Assembly (NCBI GenBank): GCA_028752905.1
Contig: JAQNBH010000003.1
Span: forward strand, 29,700,502-29,764,501
Reading direction: 5' to 3'
DNA length: 64,000 nucleotides
DNA from: Cladorhizidae sp. MBARI D1340-BT2
Lineage: Eukaryota; Porifera; Demospongiae; Poecilosclerida; Cladorhizidae
Part shown: piece by piece, positions 1 to 10,902 of the stretch
How positions within the stretch are numbered: position 1 is the first letter of the stretch
Layout of the letters: every line of letters begins with the position of its first letter
The notes under the pieces: generated by a model
What the model was told of the DNA's origin: nothing
The model's database searches: none
The model's input: only the letters and a program-made list of their open reading frames with translations
Translations under genes and position numbers: made by a program

Positions 1-174
1 TAGCTTCATAGATTCTCCACACTTCACTGTATAAACTTGATATATAGCTATTAAGATAGGTCTCTCCCTGTGCTCTCTGTTGATATCAAACATCCATAAT
101 ATTCTGCAAACTTCACTGTAATGGACTTGATATGATTCGAATGATAGGATTCATTATGTGTTCTCTATCTTGAT
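1..174 (+). repeat. Sub-repeat A (left part), reference copy 1
   Basis: This is the first of three related sub-repeats in the unit, made of half-units A1 (12-100) and A2 (from 101). Both halves open with 'attct.cacacttcactg' or its close variant, 89 bp apart, pass through 'gatagg' and a pyrimidine-rich stretch, and end at 'ttgat'. A2 carries about 12 extra bases around 'gattcgaatg' (134-143) relative to B2. The tail of A2 (559-581) is separated from it by the insert at 175-552. Positions 1-108 are nearly invariant across all copies. Confidence 0.9.
169..174. repeat. Left 6-bp direct repeat (possible target-site duplication)
   Basis: The bases cttgat sit immediately left of the non-homologous segment and recur at 553-558 on its right. 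Present in all copies. Because 'cttgat' is also a common word in this satellite, the match could be partly chance. Confidence 0.45.
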
Positions 175-177
175 ATT

Positions 178-187
178 TGCCCTAATT
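178..187 (+). repeat. Left arm of 10-bp inverted repeat
   Basis: tgccctaatt, exactly complementary to aattagggca at 524-533. Including mismatches, the similarity extends outward to 'tgatatt' on the left against the complement of 'agttatga' on the right, about 18 bp in all. Confidence 0.6.
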
Positions 188-523
188 TGGTCTATATGTT
201 TCTCATTTTTCCCCCAAAAATCTTACTTTTTTGCCGTAAAGCTCATAACTTTTCTACACTTTACCCAAAAAAGAAATTTTTATATCACCGGATAGCCCTT
301 TTAATTATCTGTCTTTTGTACGTGCCAAAATTTTGAGTTCTCTAAGTATTAGCAAGTTATGGTGATTTGAAGTGGTAAGGTTTGCGATCTTTCCTGGCAT
401 TTTCCAGTTGCCAAAGCGGTGGCCTGCCAGTGAAAAACCACTACATTTATTGATAATCTGTTGACATGTTGCAGATAAGGGCCTTCTCTATCAGTTGACA
501 AAATCTGGGACTTTGGTCTTGTT

Positions 524-533
524 AATTAGGGCA
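524..533 (-). repeat. Right arm of 10-bp inverted repeat
   Basis: aattagggca, exact reverse complement of the arm at 178-187. The two arms enclose most of the insert, which could therefore fold as a long stem-loop in single strand. Confidence 0.6.
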
Positions 534-552
534 GTTATGAATTGTACTCTTA

Positions 553-558
553 CTTGAT
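553..558. repeat. Right 6-bp direct repeat (possible target-site duplication)
   Basis: The second cttgat, followed directly by 'gctaaacatg', the normal tail of the half-unit. Confidence 0.45.
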
Positions 559-574
559 GCTAAACATGTTTAGC
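559..574. repeat. Perfect 16-bp palindrome at A/B junction
   Basis: gctaaacatgtttagc reads the same on both strands and lies across the boundary between the tail of sub-repeat A and the start of B. It recurs once per unit, so about every 908 bp. A protein-binding or cruciform role is possible but not shown. Confidence 0.9.
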
Positions 575-743
575 TTCGTAGATTATCCACACTTCACTGA
601 ATAGACTTGATGTATAGCTATTAAGATAGGACTCTCTAAGTGCTCTCTCTTGATACCAAACATCCATATATTCTGCACACTTCACTGTAGTGGACTTGCA
701 AGATAGGTATCTCTCAGTGTTCTCTATCTTGAGCTAAACATGT
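571..743 (+). repeat. Sub-repeat B, reference copy 1
   Basis: This is a 173-bp sub-repeat homologous to A and C. It starts 'tagcttcgtagattatcc' and contains half-units B1 (582-669) and B2 (670-754), whose openings are 88 bp apart. It is the least variable sub-repeat: no subtype-defining site falls in it. The only shared change seen is G to A, giving 'gatagaact' in copies 59 and 61. Confidence 0.9.
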
Positions 744-747
744 TAGC
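733..747. repeat. Interrupted dyad at B/C junction
   Basis: gctaa-acatg-ttagc is the 16-bp palindrome of the A/B junction with one T missing from its centre. The 5-bp arms remain complementary. Confidence 0.85.
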
Positions 748-908
748 TTCATAGATTCTCCACACTTCACTGAATAGACTTGATATATAGCTCTAAAGGT
801 AGGCCTCTCTCTGTTCTCTCTCTTGATACCAAACATCCGTATATTCTGCATACATAGAATCACAAGATAGGTTTCTCTATGTGTTCTCTATCTTGATGCT
901 AAACAGGT
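744..908 (+). repeat. Sub-repeat C, reference copy 1
   Basis: This 165-bp sub-repeat starts 'tagcttcatagattctcc' like A and has half-units C1 (755-842) and C2 (843-919, running into the next unit). C2 has diverged: after 'attctgcata' it reads 'catagaatcacaag' in place of the 'cttcactgtagtgg' stretch of B2. It ends 'ttctctatcttgatgctaaa', uninterrupted, which is the sequence expected of A2 without its insert. It holds the markers at 811 (C/G) and 869 (A/T). Confidence 0.9.
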
Positions 909-912
909 TAGC
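898..912. repeat. Interrupted dyad at unit/unit junction
   Basis: gctaa-acagg-ttagc spans the end of sub-repeat C and the start of the next unit. Its arms match those of the other two junction dyads, so every sub-repeat is bordered by this dyad. Confidence 0.85.
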
Positions 913-1816
913 TTCATAGATTCTCCACACTTCACTGTATAAACTTGATATATAGCTATTAAGATAGGTCTCTCCCTGTGCTCTCTGTTGATATCAAACA
1001 TCCATAATATTCTGCACACTTCACTGTAATGGACTTGATATGATTCGAATGATAGGTTTCATTATGTGTTCTCTATCTTGATATTTGCCCTAATTTGGTC
1101 TATATGTTTCTCATTTTCCCCCCAAAAATCTTGCTTTTTTGCCGTAAAGCTCATAACTTTTCTATACTTTACCCAAAAAAGAAATTTTTATATCACCGGA
1201 TAGCCCTTCTAATTATCTGTCTTTTGTACGTGCCAAAATTTTGAGTACTCTAAGTATTAGCAAGTTATGGTGATTTGAAGTGGTAAGGTTTGCGATCTTT
1301 CCTGGCGTTTTCCAGTTGCCAAAGCGGTGGCCTGCCAGTGAAAAACCACTACATTTATTGATAATCTGTTGACATGTTGCAGATAAGGGCCTTCTCTATC
1401 AGTTGACAAAATCTGGGACTTTGGTCTTGTTAATTAGGGCAGTTATGAATTGTACTCTTACTTGATGCTAAACATGTTTAGCTTCGTAGATTATCCACAC
1501 TTCACTGAATAGACTTGATGTATAGCTATTAAGATAGGACTCTCTAAGTGCTCTCTCTTGATACCAAACATCCATATATTCTGCACACTTCACTGTAGTG
1601 GACTTGCAAGATAGGTATCTCTCAGTGTTCTCTATCTTGAGCTAAACATGTTAGCTTCATAGATTCTCCACACTTCACTGAATAGACTTGATATATAGCT
1701 CTAAAGGTAGGCCTCTCTGTGTTCTCTCTCTTGATACCAAACATCCGTATATTCTGCATACATAGAATCACAAGATAGGTTTCTCTATGTGTTCTCTATC
1801 TTGATGCTAAACAGGT
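909..1816 (+). repeat. Monomer 2, T-like without A191
   Basis: 908 bp; C109, T149, T191, C210, G225, T257, five T, C288, C301, 'gagtac', G399; G811, A869. An intermediate between R (left) and T (right of the T run). Confidence 0.97.
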
Positions 1817-2725
1817 TAGCTTCATAGATTCTCCACACTTCACTGTATAAACTTGATATATAGCTATTAAGATAGGTCTCTCCCTGTGCTCTCTGTTGAT
1901 ATCAAACATCCATAATATTCTGCACACTTCACTGTAATGGACTTGATATGATTCGAATGATAGGTTTCATTATGTGTTCTCTATCTTGATATTTGCCCTA
2001 ATTTGGTCTATATGTTTCTCATTTTCCCCCCAAAAATCTTGCTTTTTTGCCGTAAAGCTCATAACTTTTCTATACTTTACCCAAAAAAGAAATTTTTTAT
2101 ATCATCGGATAGCCCTTTTAATTATCTGTCTTTTGTACGTGCCAAAATTTTGATTACTCTAAGTATTAGCAAGTTATGGTGATTTGAAGTGGTAAGGTTT
2201 GCGATCTTTCCTGGCGTTTTCCAGTTGCCAAAGCGGTGGCCTGCCAGTGAAAAACCACTACATTTATTGATAATCTGTTGACATGTTGCAGATAAGGGCC
2301 TTCTCTATCAGTTGACAAAATCTGGGACTTTGGTCTTGTTAATTAGGGCAGTTATGAATTGTACTCTTACTTGATGCTAAACATGTTTAGCTTCGTAGAT
2401 TATCCACACTTCACTGAATAGACTTGATGTATAGCTATTAAGATAGGACTCTCTAAGTGCTCTCTCTTGATACCAAACATCCATATATTCTGCACACTTC
2501 ACTGTAGTGGACTTGCAAGATAGGTATCTCTCAGTGTTCTCTATCTTGAGCTAAACATGTTAGCTTCATAGATTCTCCACACTTCACTGAATAGACTTGA
2601 TATATAGCTCTAAAGGTAGGCCTCTCTGTGTTCTCTCTCTTGATACCAAACATCCGTATATTCTGCATACATAGAATCACAAGATAGGTTTCTCTATGTG
2701 TTCTCTATCTTGATGCTAAACAGGT
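1817..2725 (+). repeat. Monomer 3, subtype Rg
   Basis: 909 bp; R with G362; G811, A869. Confidence 0.97.
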
Positions 2726-3634
2726 TAGCTTCATAGATTCTCCACACTTCACTGTATAAACTTGATATATAGCTATTAAGATAGGTCTCTCCCTGTGCTC
2801 TCTGTTGATATCAAACATCCATAATATTCTGCACACTTCACTGTAATGGACTTGATATGATTCGAATGATAGGTTTCATTATGTGTTCTCTATCTTGATA
2901 TTTGCCCTAATTTGGTCTATATGTTTCTCATTTTCCCCCCAAAAATCTTGCTTTTTTGCCGTAAAGCTCATAACTTTTCTATACTTTACCCAAAAAAGAA
3001 ATTTTTTATATCATCGGATAGCCCTTTTAATTATCTGTCTTTTGTACGTGCCAAAATTTTGATTACTCTAAGTATTAGCAAGTTATGATGATTTGAAGTG
3101 GTAAGGTTTGCGATCTTTCCTGGCGTTTTCCAGTTGCCAAAGCGGTGGCCTGCCAGTGAAAAACCACTACATTTATTGATAATCTGTTGACATGTTGCAG
3201 ATAAGGGCCTTCTCTATCAGTTGACAAAATCTGGGACTTTGGTCTTGTTAATTAGGGCAGTTATGAATTGTACTCTTACTTGATGCTAAACATGTTTAGC
3301 TTCGTAGATTATCCACACTTCACTGAATAGACTTGATGTATAGCTATTAAGATAGGACTCTCTAAGTGCTCTCTCTTGATACCAAACATCCATATATTCT
3401 GCACACTTCACTGTAGTGGACTTGCAAGATAGGTATCTCTCAGTGTTCTCTATCTTGAGCTAAACATGTTAGCTTCATAGATTCTCCACACTTCACTGAA
3501 TAGACTTGATATATAGCTCTAAAGGTAGGCCTCTCTGTGTTCTCTCTCTTGATACCAAACATCCGTATATTCTGCATACATAGAATCACAAGATAGGTTT
3601 CTCTATGTGTTCTCTATCTTGATGCTAAACAGGT
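2726..3634 (+). repeat. Monomer 4, subtype Ra
   Basis: 909 bp; R with A362 ('ttatgatgatt'); G811, A869. Confidence 0.97.
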
Positions 3635-4542
3635 TAGCTTCATAGATTCTCCACACTTCACTGTATAAACTTGATATATAGCTATTAAGATAGGTCTCTC
3701 CCTGTGCTCTCTGTTGATATCAAACATCCATAATATTCTGCAAACTTCACTGTAATGGACTTGATATGATTCGAATGATAGGATTCATTATGTGTTCTCT
3801 ATCTTGATATTTGCCCTAATTTGGTCTATATGTTTCTCATTTTTCCCCCAAAAATCTTACTTTTTTGCCGTAAAGCTCATAACTTTTCTACACTTTACCC
3901 AAAAAAGAAATTTTTATATCACCGGATAGCCCTTTTAATTATCTGTCTTTTGTACGTGCCAAAATTTTGAGTTCTCTAAGTATTAGCAAGTTATGGTGAT
4001 TTGAAGTGGTAAGGTTTGCGATCTTTCCTGGCATTTTCCAGTTGCCAAAGCGGTGGCCTGCCAGTGAAAAACCACTACATTTATTGATAATCTGTTGACA
4101 TGTTGCAGATAAGGGCCTTCTCTATCAGTTGACAAAATCTGGGACTTTGGTCTTGTTAATTAGGGCAGTTATGAATTGTACTCTTACTTGATGCTAAACA
4201 TGTTTAGCTTCGTAGATTATCCACACTTCACTGAATAGACTTGATGTATAGCTATTAAGATAGGACTCTCTAAGTGCTCTCTCTTGATACCAAACATCCA
4301 TATATTCTGCACACTTCACTGTAGTGGACTTGCAAGATAGGTATCTCTCAGTGTTCTCTATCTTGAGCTAAACATGTTAGCTTCATAGATTCTCCACACT
4401 TCACTGAATAGACTTGATATATAGCTCTAAAGGTAGGCCTCTCTCTGTTCTCTCTCTTGATACCAAACATCCGTATATTCTGCATACATAGAATCACAAG
4501 ATAGGTTTCTCTATGTGTTCTCTATCTTGATGCTAAACAGGT
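3635..4542 (+). repeat. Monomer 5, subtype P
   Basis: 908 bp; P; C811, A869. Confidence 0.97.
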
Positions 4543-5451
4543 TAGCTTCATAGATTCTCCACACTTCACTGTATAAACTTGATATATAGCTATTAAGATA
4601 GGTCTCTCCCTGTGCTCTCTGTTGATATCAAACATCCATAATATTCTGCACACTTCACTGTAATGGACTTGATATGATTCGAATGATAGGTTTCATTATG
4701 TGTTCTCTATCTTGATATTTGCCCTAATTTGGTCTATATGTTTCTCATTTTCCCCCCAAAAATCTTGCTTTTTTGCCGTAAAGCTCATAACTTTTCTATA
4801 CTTTACCCAAAAAAGAAATTTTTTATATCATCGGATAGCCCTTTTAATTATCTGTCTTATGTACGTGCCAAAATTTTGATTACTCTAAGTATTAGCAAGT
4901 TATGGTGATTTGAAGTGGTAAGGTTTGCGATCTTTCCTGGCGTTTTCCAGTTGCCAAAGCGGTGGCCTGCCAGTGAAAAACCACTACATTTATTGATAAT
5001 CTGTTGACATGTTGCAGATAAGGGCCTTCTCTATCAGTTGACAAAATCTGGGACTTTGGTCTTGTTAATTAGGGCAGTTATGAATTGTACTCTTACTTGA
5101 TGCTAAACATGTTTAGCTTCGTAGATTATCCACACTTCACTGAATAGACTTGATGTATAGCTATTAAGATAGGACTCTCTAAGTGCTCTCTCTTGATACC
5201 AAACATCCATATATTCTGCACACTTCACTGTAGTGGACTTGCAAGATAGGTATCTCTCAGTGTTCTCTATCTTGAGCTAAACATGTTAGCTTCATAGATT
5301 CTCCACACTTCACTGAATAGACTTGATATATAGCTCTAAAGGTAGGCCTCTCTGTGTTCTCTCTCTTGATACCAAACATCCGTATATTCTGCATACATAG
5401 AATCACAAGATAGGTTTCTCTATGTGTTCTCTATCTTGATGCTAAACAGGT
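4543..5451 (+). repeat. Monomer 6, subtype Rg
   Basis: 909 bp; R with G362; private T to A at 4859 ('gtcttatgtacg'); G811, A869. Confidence 0.97.
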
Positions 5452-6359
5452 TAGCTTCATAGATTCTCCACACTTCACTGTATAAACTTGATATATAGCT
5501 ATTAAGATAGGTCTCTCCCTGTGCTCTCTGTTGATATCAAACATCCATAATATTCTGCAAACTTCACTGTAATGGACTTGATATGATTCGAATGATAGGA
5601 TTCATTATGTGTTCTCTATCTTGATATTTGCCCTAATTTGGTCTATATGTTTCTCATTTTTCCCCCAAAAATCTTACTTTTTTGCCGTAAAGCTCATAAC
5701 TTTTCTACACTTTACCCAAAAAAGAAATTTTTATATCACCGGATAGCCCTTTTAATTATCTGTCTTTTGTACGTGCCAAAATTTTGAGTTCTCTAAGTAT
5801 TAGCAAGTTATGGTGATTTGAAGTGGTAAGGTTTGCGATCTTTCCTGGCATTTTCCAGTTGCCAAAGCGGTGGCCTGCCAGTGAAAAACCACTACATTTA
5901 TTGATAATCTGTTGACATGTTGCAGATAAGGGCCTTCTCTATCAGTTGACAAAATCTGGGACTTTGGTCTTGTTAATTAGGGCAGTTATGAATTGTACTC
6001 TTACTTGATGCTAAACATGTTTAGCTTCGTAGATTATCCACACTTCACTGAATAGACTTGATGTATAGCTATTAAGATAGGACTCTCTAAGTGCTCTCTC
6101 TTGATACCAAACATCCATATATTCTGCACACTTCACTGTAGTGGACTTGCAAGATAGGTATCTCTCAGTGTTCTCTATCTTGAGCTAAACATGTTAGCTT
6201 CATAGATTCTCCACACTTCACTGAATAGACTTGATATATAGCTCTAAAGGTAGGCCTCTCTGTGTTCTCTCTCTTGATACCAAACATCCGTATATTCTGC
6301 ATACATAGAATCACAAGATAGGTTTCTCTATGTGTTCTCTATCTTGATGCTAAACAGGT
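5452..6359 (+). repeat. Monomer 7, subtype P
   Basis: 908 bp; P; G811, A869. Confidence 0.97.
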
Positions 6360-7268
6360 TAGCTTCATAGATTCTCCACACTTCACTGTATAAACTTGAT
6401 ATATAGCTATTAAGATAGGTCTCTCCCTGTGCTCTCTGTTGATATCAAACATCCATAATATTCTGCACACTTCACTGTAATGGACTTGATATGATTCGAA
6501 TGATAGGTTTCATTATGTGTTCTCTATCTTGATATTTGCCCTAATTTGGTCTATATGTTTCTCATTTTCCCCCCAAAAATCTTGCTTTTTTGCCGTAAAG
6601 CTCATAACTTTTCTATACTTTACCCAAAAAAGAAATTTTTTATATCATCGGATAGCCCTTTTAATTATCTGTCTTTTGTACGTGCCAAAATTTTGATTAC
6701 TCTAAGTATTAGCAAGTTATGATGATTTGAAGTGGTAAGGTTTGCGATCTTTCCTGGCGTTTTCCAGTTGCCAAAGCGGTGGCCTGCCAGTGAAAAACCA
6801 CTACATTTATTGATAATCTGTTGACATGTTGCAGATAAGGGCCTTCTCTATCAGTTGACTAAATCTGGGACTTTGGTCTTGTTAATTAGGGCAGTTATGA
6901 ATTGTACTCTTACTTGATGCTAAACATGTTTAGCTTCGTAGATTATCCACACTTCACTGAATAGACTTGATGTATAGCTATTAAGATAGGACTCTCTAAG
7001 TGCTCTCTCTTGATACCAAACATCCATATATTCTGCACACTTCACTGTAGTGGACTTGCAAGATAGGTATCTCTCAGTGTTCTCTATCTTGAGCTAAACA
7101 TGTTAGCTTCATAGATTCTCCACACTTCACTGAATAGACTTGATATATAGCTCTAAAGGTAGGCCTCTCTGTGTTCTCTCTCTTGATACCAAACATCCGT
7201 ATATTCTGCATACATAGAATCACAAGATAGGTTTCTCTATGTGTTCTCTATCTTGATGCTAAACAGGT
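6360..7268 (+). repeat. Monomer 8, subtype Ra
   Basis: 909 bp; R with A362; private A to T at 6860 ('ttgactaaatc'); G811, A869. Confidence 0.97.
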
Positions 7269-8177
7269 TAGCTTCATAGATTCTCCACACTTCACTGTAT
7301 AAACTTGATATATAGCTATTAAGATAGGTCTCTCCCTGTGCTCTCTGTTGATATCAAACATCCATAATATTCTGCACACTTCACTGTAATGGACTTGATA
7401 TGATTCGAATGATAGGTTTCATTATGTGTTCTCTATCTTGATATTTGCCCTAATTTGGTCTATATGTTTCTCATTTTCCCCCAAAAAATCTTGCTTTTTT
7501 GCCGTAAAGCTCATAACTTTTCTACACTTTACCCAAAAAAGAAATTTTTTATATCACCGGATAGCCCTTTTAATTATCTGTCTTTTGTACGTGCCAAAAT
7601 TTTGATTACTCTAAGTATTAGCAAGTTATGGTTATTTGAAGTGGTAAGGTTTGCGATCTTTCCTGGCGTTTTCCAGTTGCCAAAGCGGTGGCCTGCCAGT
7701 GAAAAACCACTACATTTATTGATAATCTGTTGACATGTTGCAGATAAGGGCCTTCTCTATCAGTTGACAAAATCTGGGACTTTGGTCTTGTTAATTAGGG
7801 CAGTTATGAATTGTACTCTTACTTGATGCTAAACATGTTTAGCTTCGTAGATTATCCACACTTCACTGAATAGACTTGATGTATAGCTATTAAGATAGGA
7901 CTCTCTAAGTGCTCTCTCTTGATACCAAACATCCATATATTCTGCACACTTCACTGTAGTGGACTTGCAAGATAGGTATCTCTCAGTGTTCTCTATCTTG
8001 AGCTAAACATGTTAGCTTCATAGATTCTCCACACTTCACTGAATAGACTTGATATATAGCTCTAAAGGTAGGCCTCTCTCTGTTCTCTCTCTTGATACCA
8101 AACATCCGTATATTCTGCATACATAGAATCACAAGATAGGTTTCTCTATGTGTTCTCTATCTTGATGCTAAACAGGT
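7269..8177 (+). repeat. Monomer 9, subtype S, stop-free variant
   Basis: 909 bp; S with five C and six A at 'cccccaaaaaatc' and G to T at 7633, which turns an in-frame TGA into TTA and leaves a chance open frame (7455-7733). The same two changes occur only in monomer 17. C811, A869. Confidence 0.97.
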
Positions 8178-9085
8178 TAGCTTCATAGATTCTCCACACT
8201 TCACTGTATAAACTTGATATATAGCTATTAAGATAGGTCTCTCCCTGTGCTCTCTGTTGATATCAAACATCCATAATATTCTGCAAACTTCACTGTAATG
8301 GACTTGATATGATTCGAATGATAGGATTCATTATGTGTTCTCTATCTTGATATTTGCCCTAATTTGGTCTATATGTTTCTCATTTTTCCCCCAAAAATCT
8401 TACTTTTTTGCCGTAAAGCTCATAACTTTTCTACACTTTACCCAAAAAAGAAATTTTTATATCACCGGATAGCCCTTTTAATTATCTGTCTTTTGTACGT
8501 GCCAAAATTTTGAGTTCTCTAAGTATTAGCAAGTTATGGTGATTTGAAGTGGTAAGGTTTGCGATCTTTCCTGGCATTTTCCAGTTGCCAAAGCGGTGGC
8601 CTGCCAGTGAAAAACCACTACATTTATTGATAATCTGTTGACATGTTGCAGATAAGGGCCTTCTCTATCAGTTGACAAAATCTGGGACTTTGGTCTTGTT
8701 AATTAGGGCAGTTATGAATTGTACTCTTACTTGATGCTAAACATGTTTAGCTTCGTAGATTATCCACACTTCACTGAATAGACTTGATGTATAGCTATTA
8801 AGATAGGACTCTCTAAGTGCTCTCTCTTGATACCAAACATCCATATATTCTGCACACTTCACTGTAGTGGACTTGCAAGATAGGTATCTCTCAGTGTTCT
8901 CTATCTTGAGCTAAACATGTTAGCTTCATAGATTCTCCACACTTCACTGAATAGACTTGATATATAGCTCTAAAGGTAGGCCTCTCTGTGTTCTCTCTCT
9001 TGATACCAAACATCCGTATATTCTGCATACATAGAATCACAAGATAGGTTTCTCTATGTGTTCTCTATCTTGATGCTAAACAGGT
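8178..9085 (+). repeat. Monomer 10, subtype P
   Basis: 908 bp; P; G811, A869. Confidence 0.97.
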
Positions 9086-9994
9086 TAGCTTCATAGATTC
9101 TCCACACTTCACTGTATAAACTTGATATATAGCTATTAAGATAGGTCTCTCCCTGTGCTCTCTGTTGATATCAAACATCCATAATATTCTGCACACTTCA
9201 CTGTAATGGACTTGATATGATTCGAATGATAGGTTTCATTATGTGTTCTCTATCTTGATATTTGCCCTAATTTGGTCTATATGTTTCTCATTTTCCCCCC
9301 AAAAATCTTGCTTTTTTGCCGTAAAGCTCATAACTTTTCTATACTTTACCCAAAAAAGAAATTTTTTATATCATCGGATAGCCCTTTTAATTATCTGTCT
9401 TTTGTACGTGCCAAAATTTTGATTACTCTAAGTATTAGCAAGTTATGATGATTTGAAGTGGTAAGGTTTGCGATCTTTCCTGGCGTTTTCCAGTTGCCAA
9501 AGCGGTGGCCTGCCAGTGAAAAACCACTACATTTATTGATAATCTGTTGACATGTTGCAGATAAGGGCCTTCTCTATCAGTTGACAAAATCTGGGACTTT
9601 GGTCTTGTTAATTAGGGCAGTTATGAATTGTACTCTTACTTGATGCTAAACATGTTTAGCTTCGTAGATTATCCACACTTCACTGAATAGACTTGATGTA
9701 TAGCTATTAAGATAGGACTCTCTAAGTGCTCTCTCTTGATACCAAACATCCATATATTCTGCACACTTCACTGTAGTGGACTTGCAAGATAGGTATCTCT
9801 CAGTGTTCTCTATCTTGAGCTAAACATGTTAGCTTCATAGATTCTCCACACTTCACTGAATAGACTTGATATATAGCTCTAAAGGTAGGCCTCTCTCTGT
9901 TCTCTCTCTTGATACCAAACATCCGTATATTCTGCATACATAGAATCACAAGATTGGTTTCTCTATGTGTTCTCTATCTTGATGCTAAACAGGT
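9086..9994 (+). repeat. Monomer 11, subtype Ra
   Basis: 909 bp; R with A362; C811, T869 ('agattggtt'). Confidence 0.97.
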
Positions 9995-10902
9995 TAGCTT
10001 CATAGATTCTCCACACTTCACTGTATAAACTTGATATATAGCTATTAAGATAGGTCTCTCCCTGTGCTCTCTGTTGATATCAAACATCCATAATATTCTG
10101 CAAACTTCACTGTAATGGACTTGATATGATTCGAATGATAGGATTCATTATGTGTTCTCTATCTTGATATTTGCCCTAATTTGGTCTATATGTTTCTCAT
10201 TTTTCCCCCAAAAATCTTACTTTTTTGCCGTAAAGCTCATAACTTTTCTACACTTTACCCAAAAAAGAAATTTTTATATCACCGGATAGCCCTTTTAATT
10301 ATCTGTCTTTTGTACGTGCCAAAATTTTGAGTTCTCTAAGTATTAGCAAGTTATGGTGATTTGAAGTGGTAAGGTTTGCGATCTTTCCTGGCATTTTCCA
10401 GTTGCCAAAGCGGTGGCCTGCCAGTGAAAAACCACTACATTTATTGATAATCTGTTGACATGTTGCAGATAAGGGCCTTCTCTATCAGTTGACAAAATCT
10501 GGGACTTTGGTCTTGTTAATTAGGGCAGTTATGAATTGTACTCTTACTTGATGCTAAACATGTTTAGCTTCGTAGATTATCCACACTTCACTGAATAGAC
10601 TTGATGTATAGCTATTAAGATAGGACTCTCTAAGTGCTCTCTCTTGATACCAAACATCCATATATTCTGCACACTTCACTGTAGTGGACTTGCAAGATAG
10701 GTATCTCTCAGTGTTCTCTATCTTGAGCTAAACATGTTAGCTTCATAGATTCTCCACACTTCACTGAATAGACTTGATATATAGCTCTAAAGGTAGGCCT
10801 CTCTCTGTTCTCTCTCTTGATACCAAACATCCGTATATTCTGCATACATAGAATCACAAGATAGGTTTCTCTATGTGTTCTCTATCTTGATGCTAAACAG
10901 GT
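9995..10902 (+). repeat. Monomer 12, subtype P
   Basis: 908 bp; P; C811, A869. Confidence 0.97.

Larger units (their letters stand above)
175..552. mobile_element. Candidate ancient insert (MITE-like?) inside sub-repeat A
   Basis: This 378-bp segment shows no similarity to the half-unit pattern around it. It is bounded by 'cttgat' on both sides (169-174 and 553-558). Removing it with one 'cttgat' restores 'ttctctatcttgatgctaaa', the sequence found uninterrupted in C2. A 10-bp inverted repeat, tgccctaatt (178-187) and aattagggca (524-533), lies near the two ends, but it is not symmetric: 3 bp from the left limit and 19 bp from the right. No coding capacity is visible. The insert occupies the same place in all copies, so it entered before the array was amplified. 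A short non-autonomous DNA transposon is one explanation; a filler insertion or junction of two older satellites is another. Confidence 0.45.
1..908 (+). repeat. Monomer 1, subtype P
   Basis: 908 bp; P throughout; C811, A869. Used as the coordinate reference for the unit. Confidence 0.97.
6360..9994 (+). repeat. Higher-order block, monomers 8-11 (copy 1 of 2)
   Basis: Order Ra - S(stop-free) - P(G811) - Ra(T869). The same order, including the rare stop-free S and the T869 marker, recurs at 13628-17262, 7,268 bp (eight units) to the right. Private bases at 6860 and 13957 separate the two. Confidence 0.8.

Noticed and set aside
134..144. gattcgaatga resembles a tRNA/SINE B box
   Set aside because: It matches only the common TTCGAAT core, there is no A box upstream at suitable spacing, and the surrounding sequence does not fold as a tRNA.
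137..153. Possible CENP-B box (TTCG followed by A and a G-rich end)
   Set aside because: The TTCG and the central A fit, but the required CGGG is absent (ggat or ggtt is present). Too weak to call.
427..456. Hairpin around agtg-aaaaac-cact as a transcription terminator
   Set aside because: Four-base stem, no following T run, no gene upstream; occurs in every copy as plain repeat sequence.
175..552. Helitron or piggyBac origin of the insert
   Set aside because: There is no TC start or CTRR end with a 3' hairpin as in Helitrons, and no TTAA on both sides as for piggyBac.
808..830. CT-rich microsatellite as a separate feature
   Set aside because: The CTCTCTGTTCTCTCTC stretch is part of every half-unit's pyrimidine-rich region; only the extra CT in monomers 58, 59 and 61 is noteworthy and is recorded there.
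7455..7733. 92-codon open frame in monomer 9 (and the same at 14723-15001 in monomer 17)
   Set aside because: It begins at TTG (the first ATG is nine bases later at 7464), lies within the repeat insert, and is open only because G-to-T at 7633 (14901) removes a TGA present in other units. No domain, signal or codon bias is visible; it is a chance frame shared by duplication.
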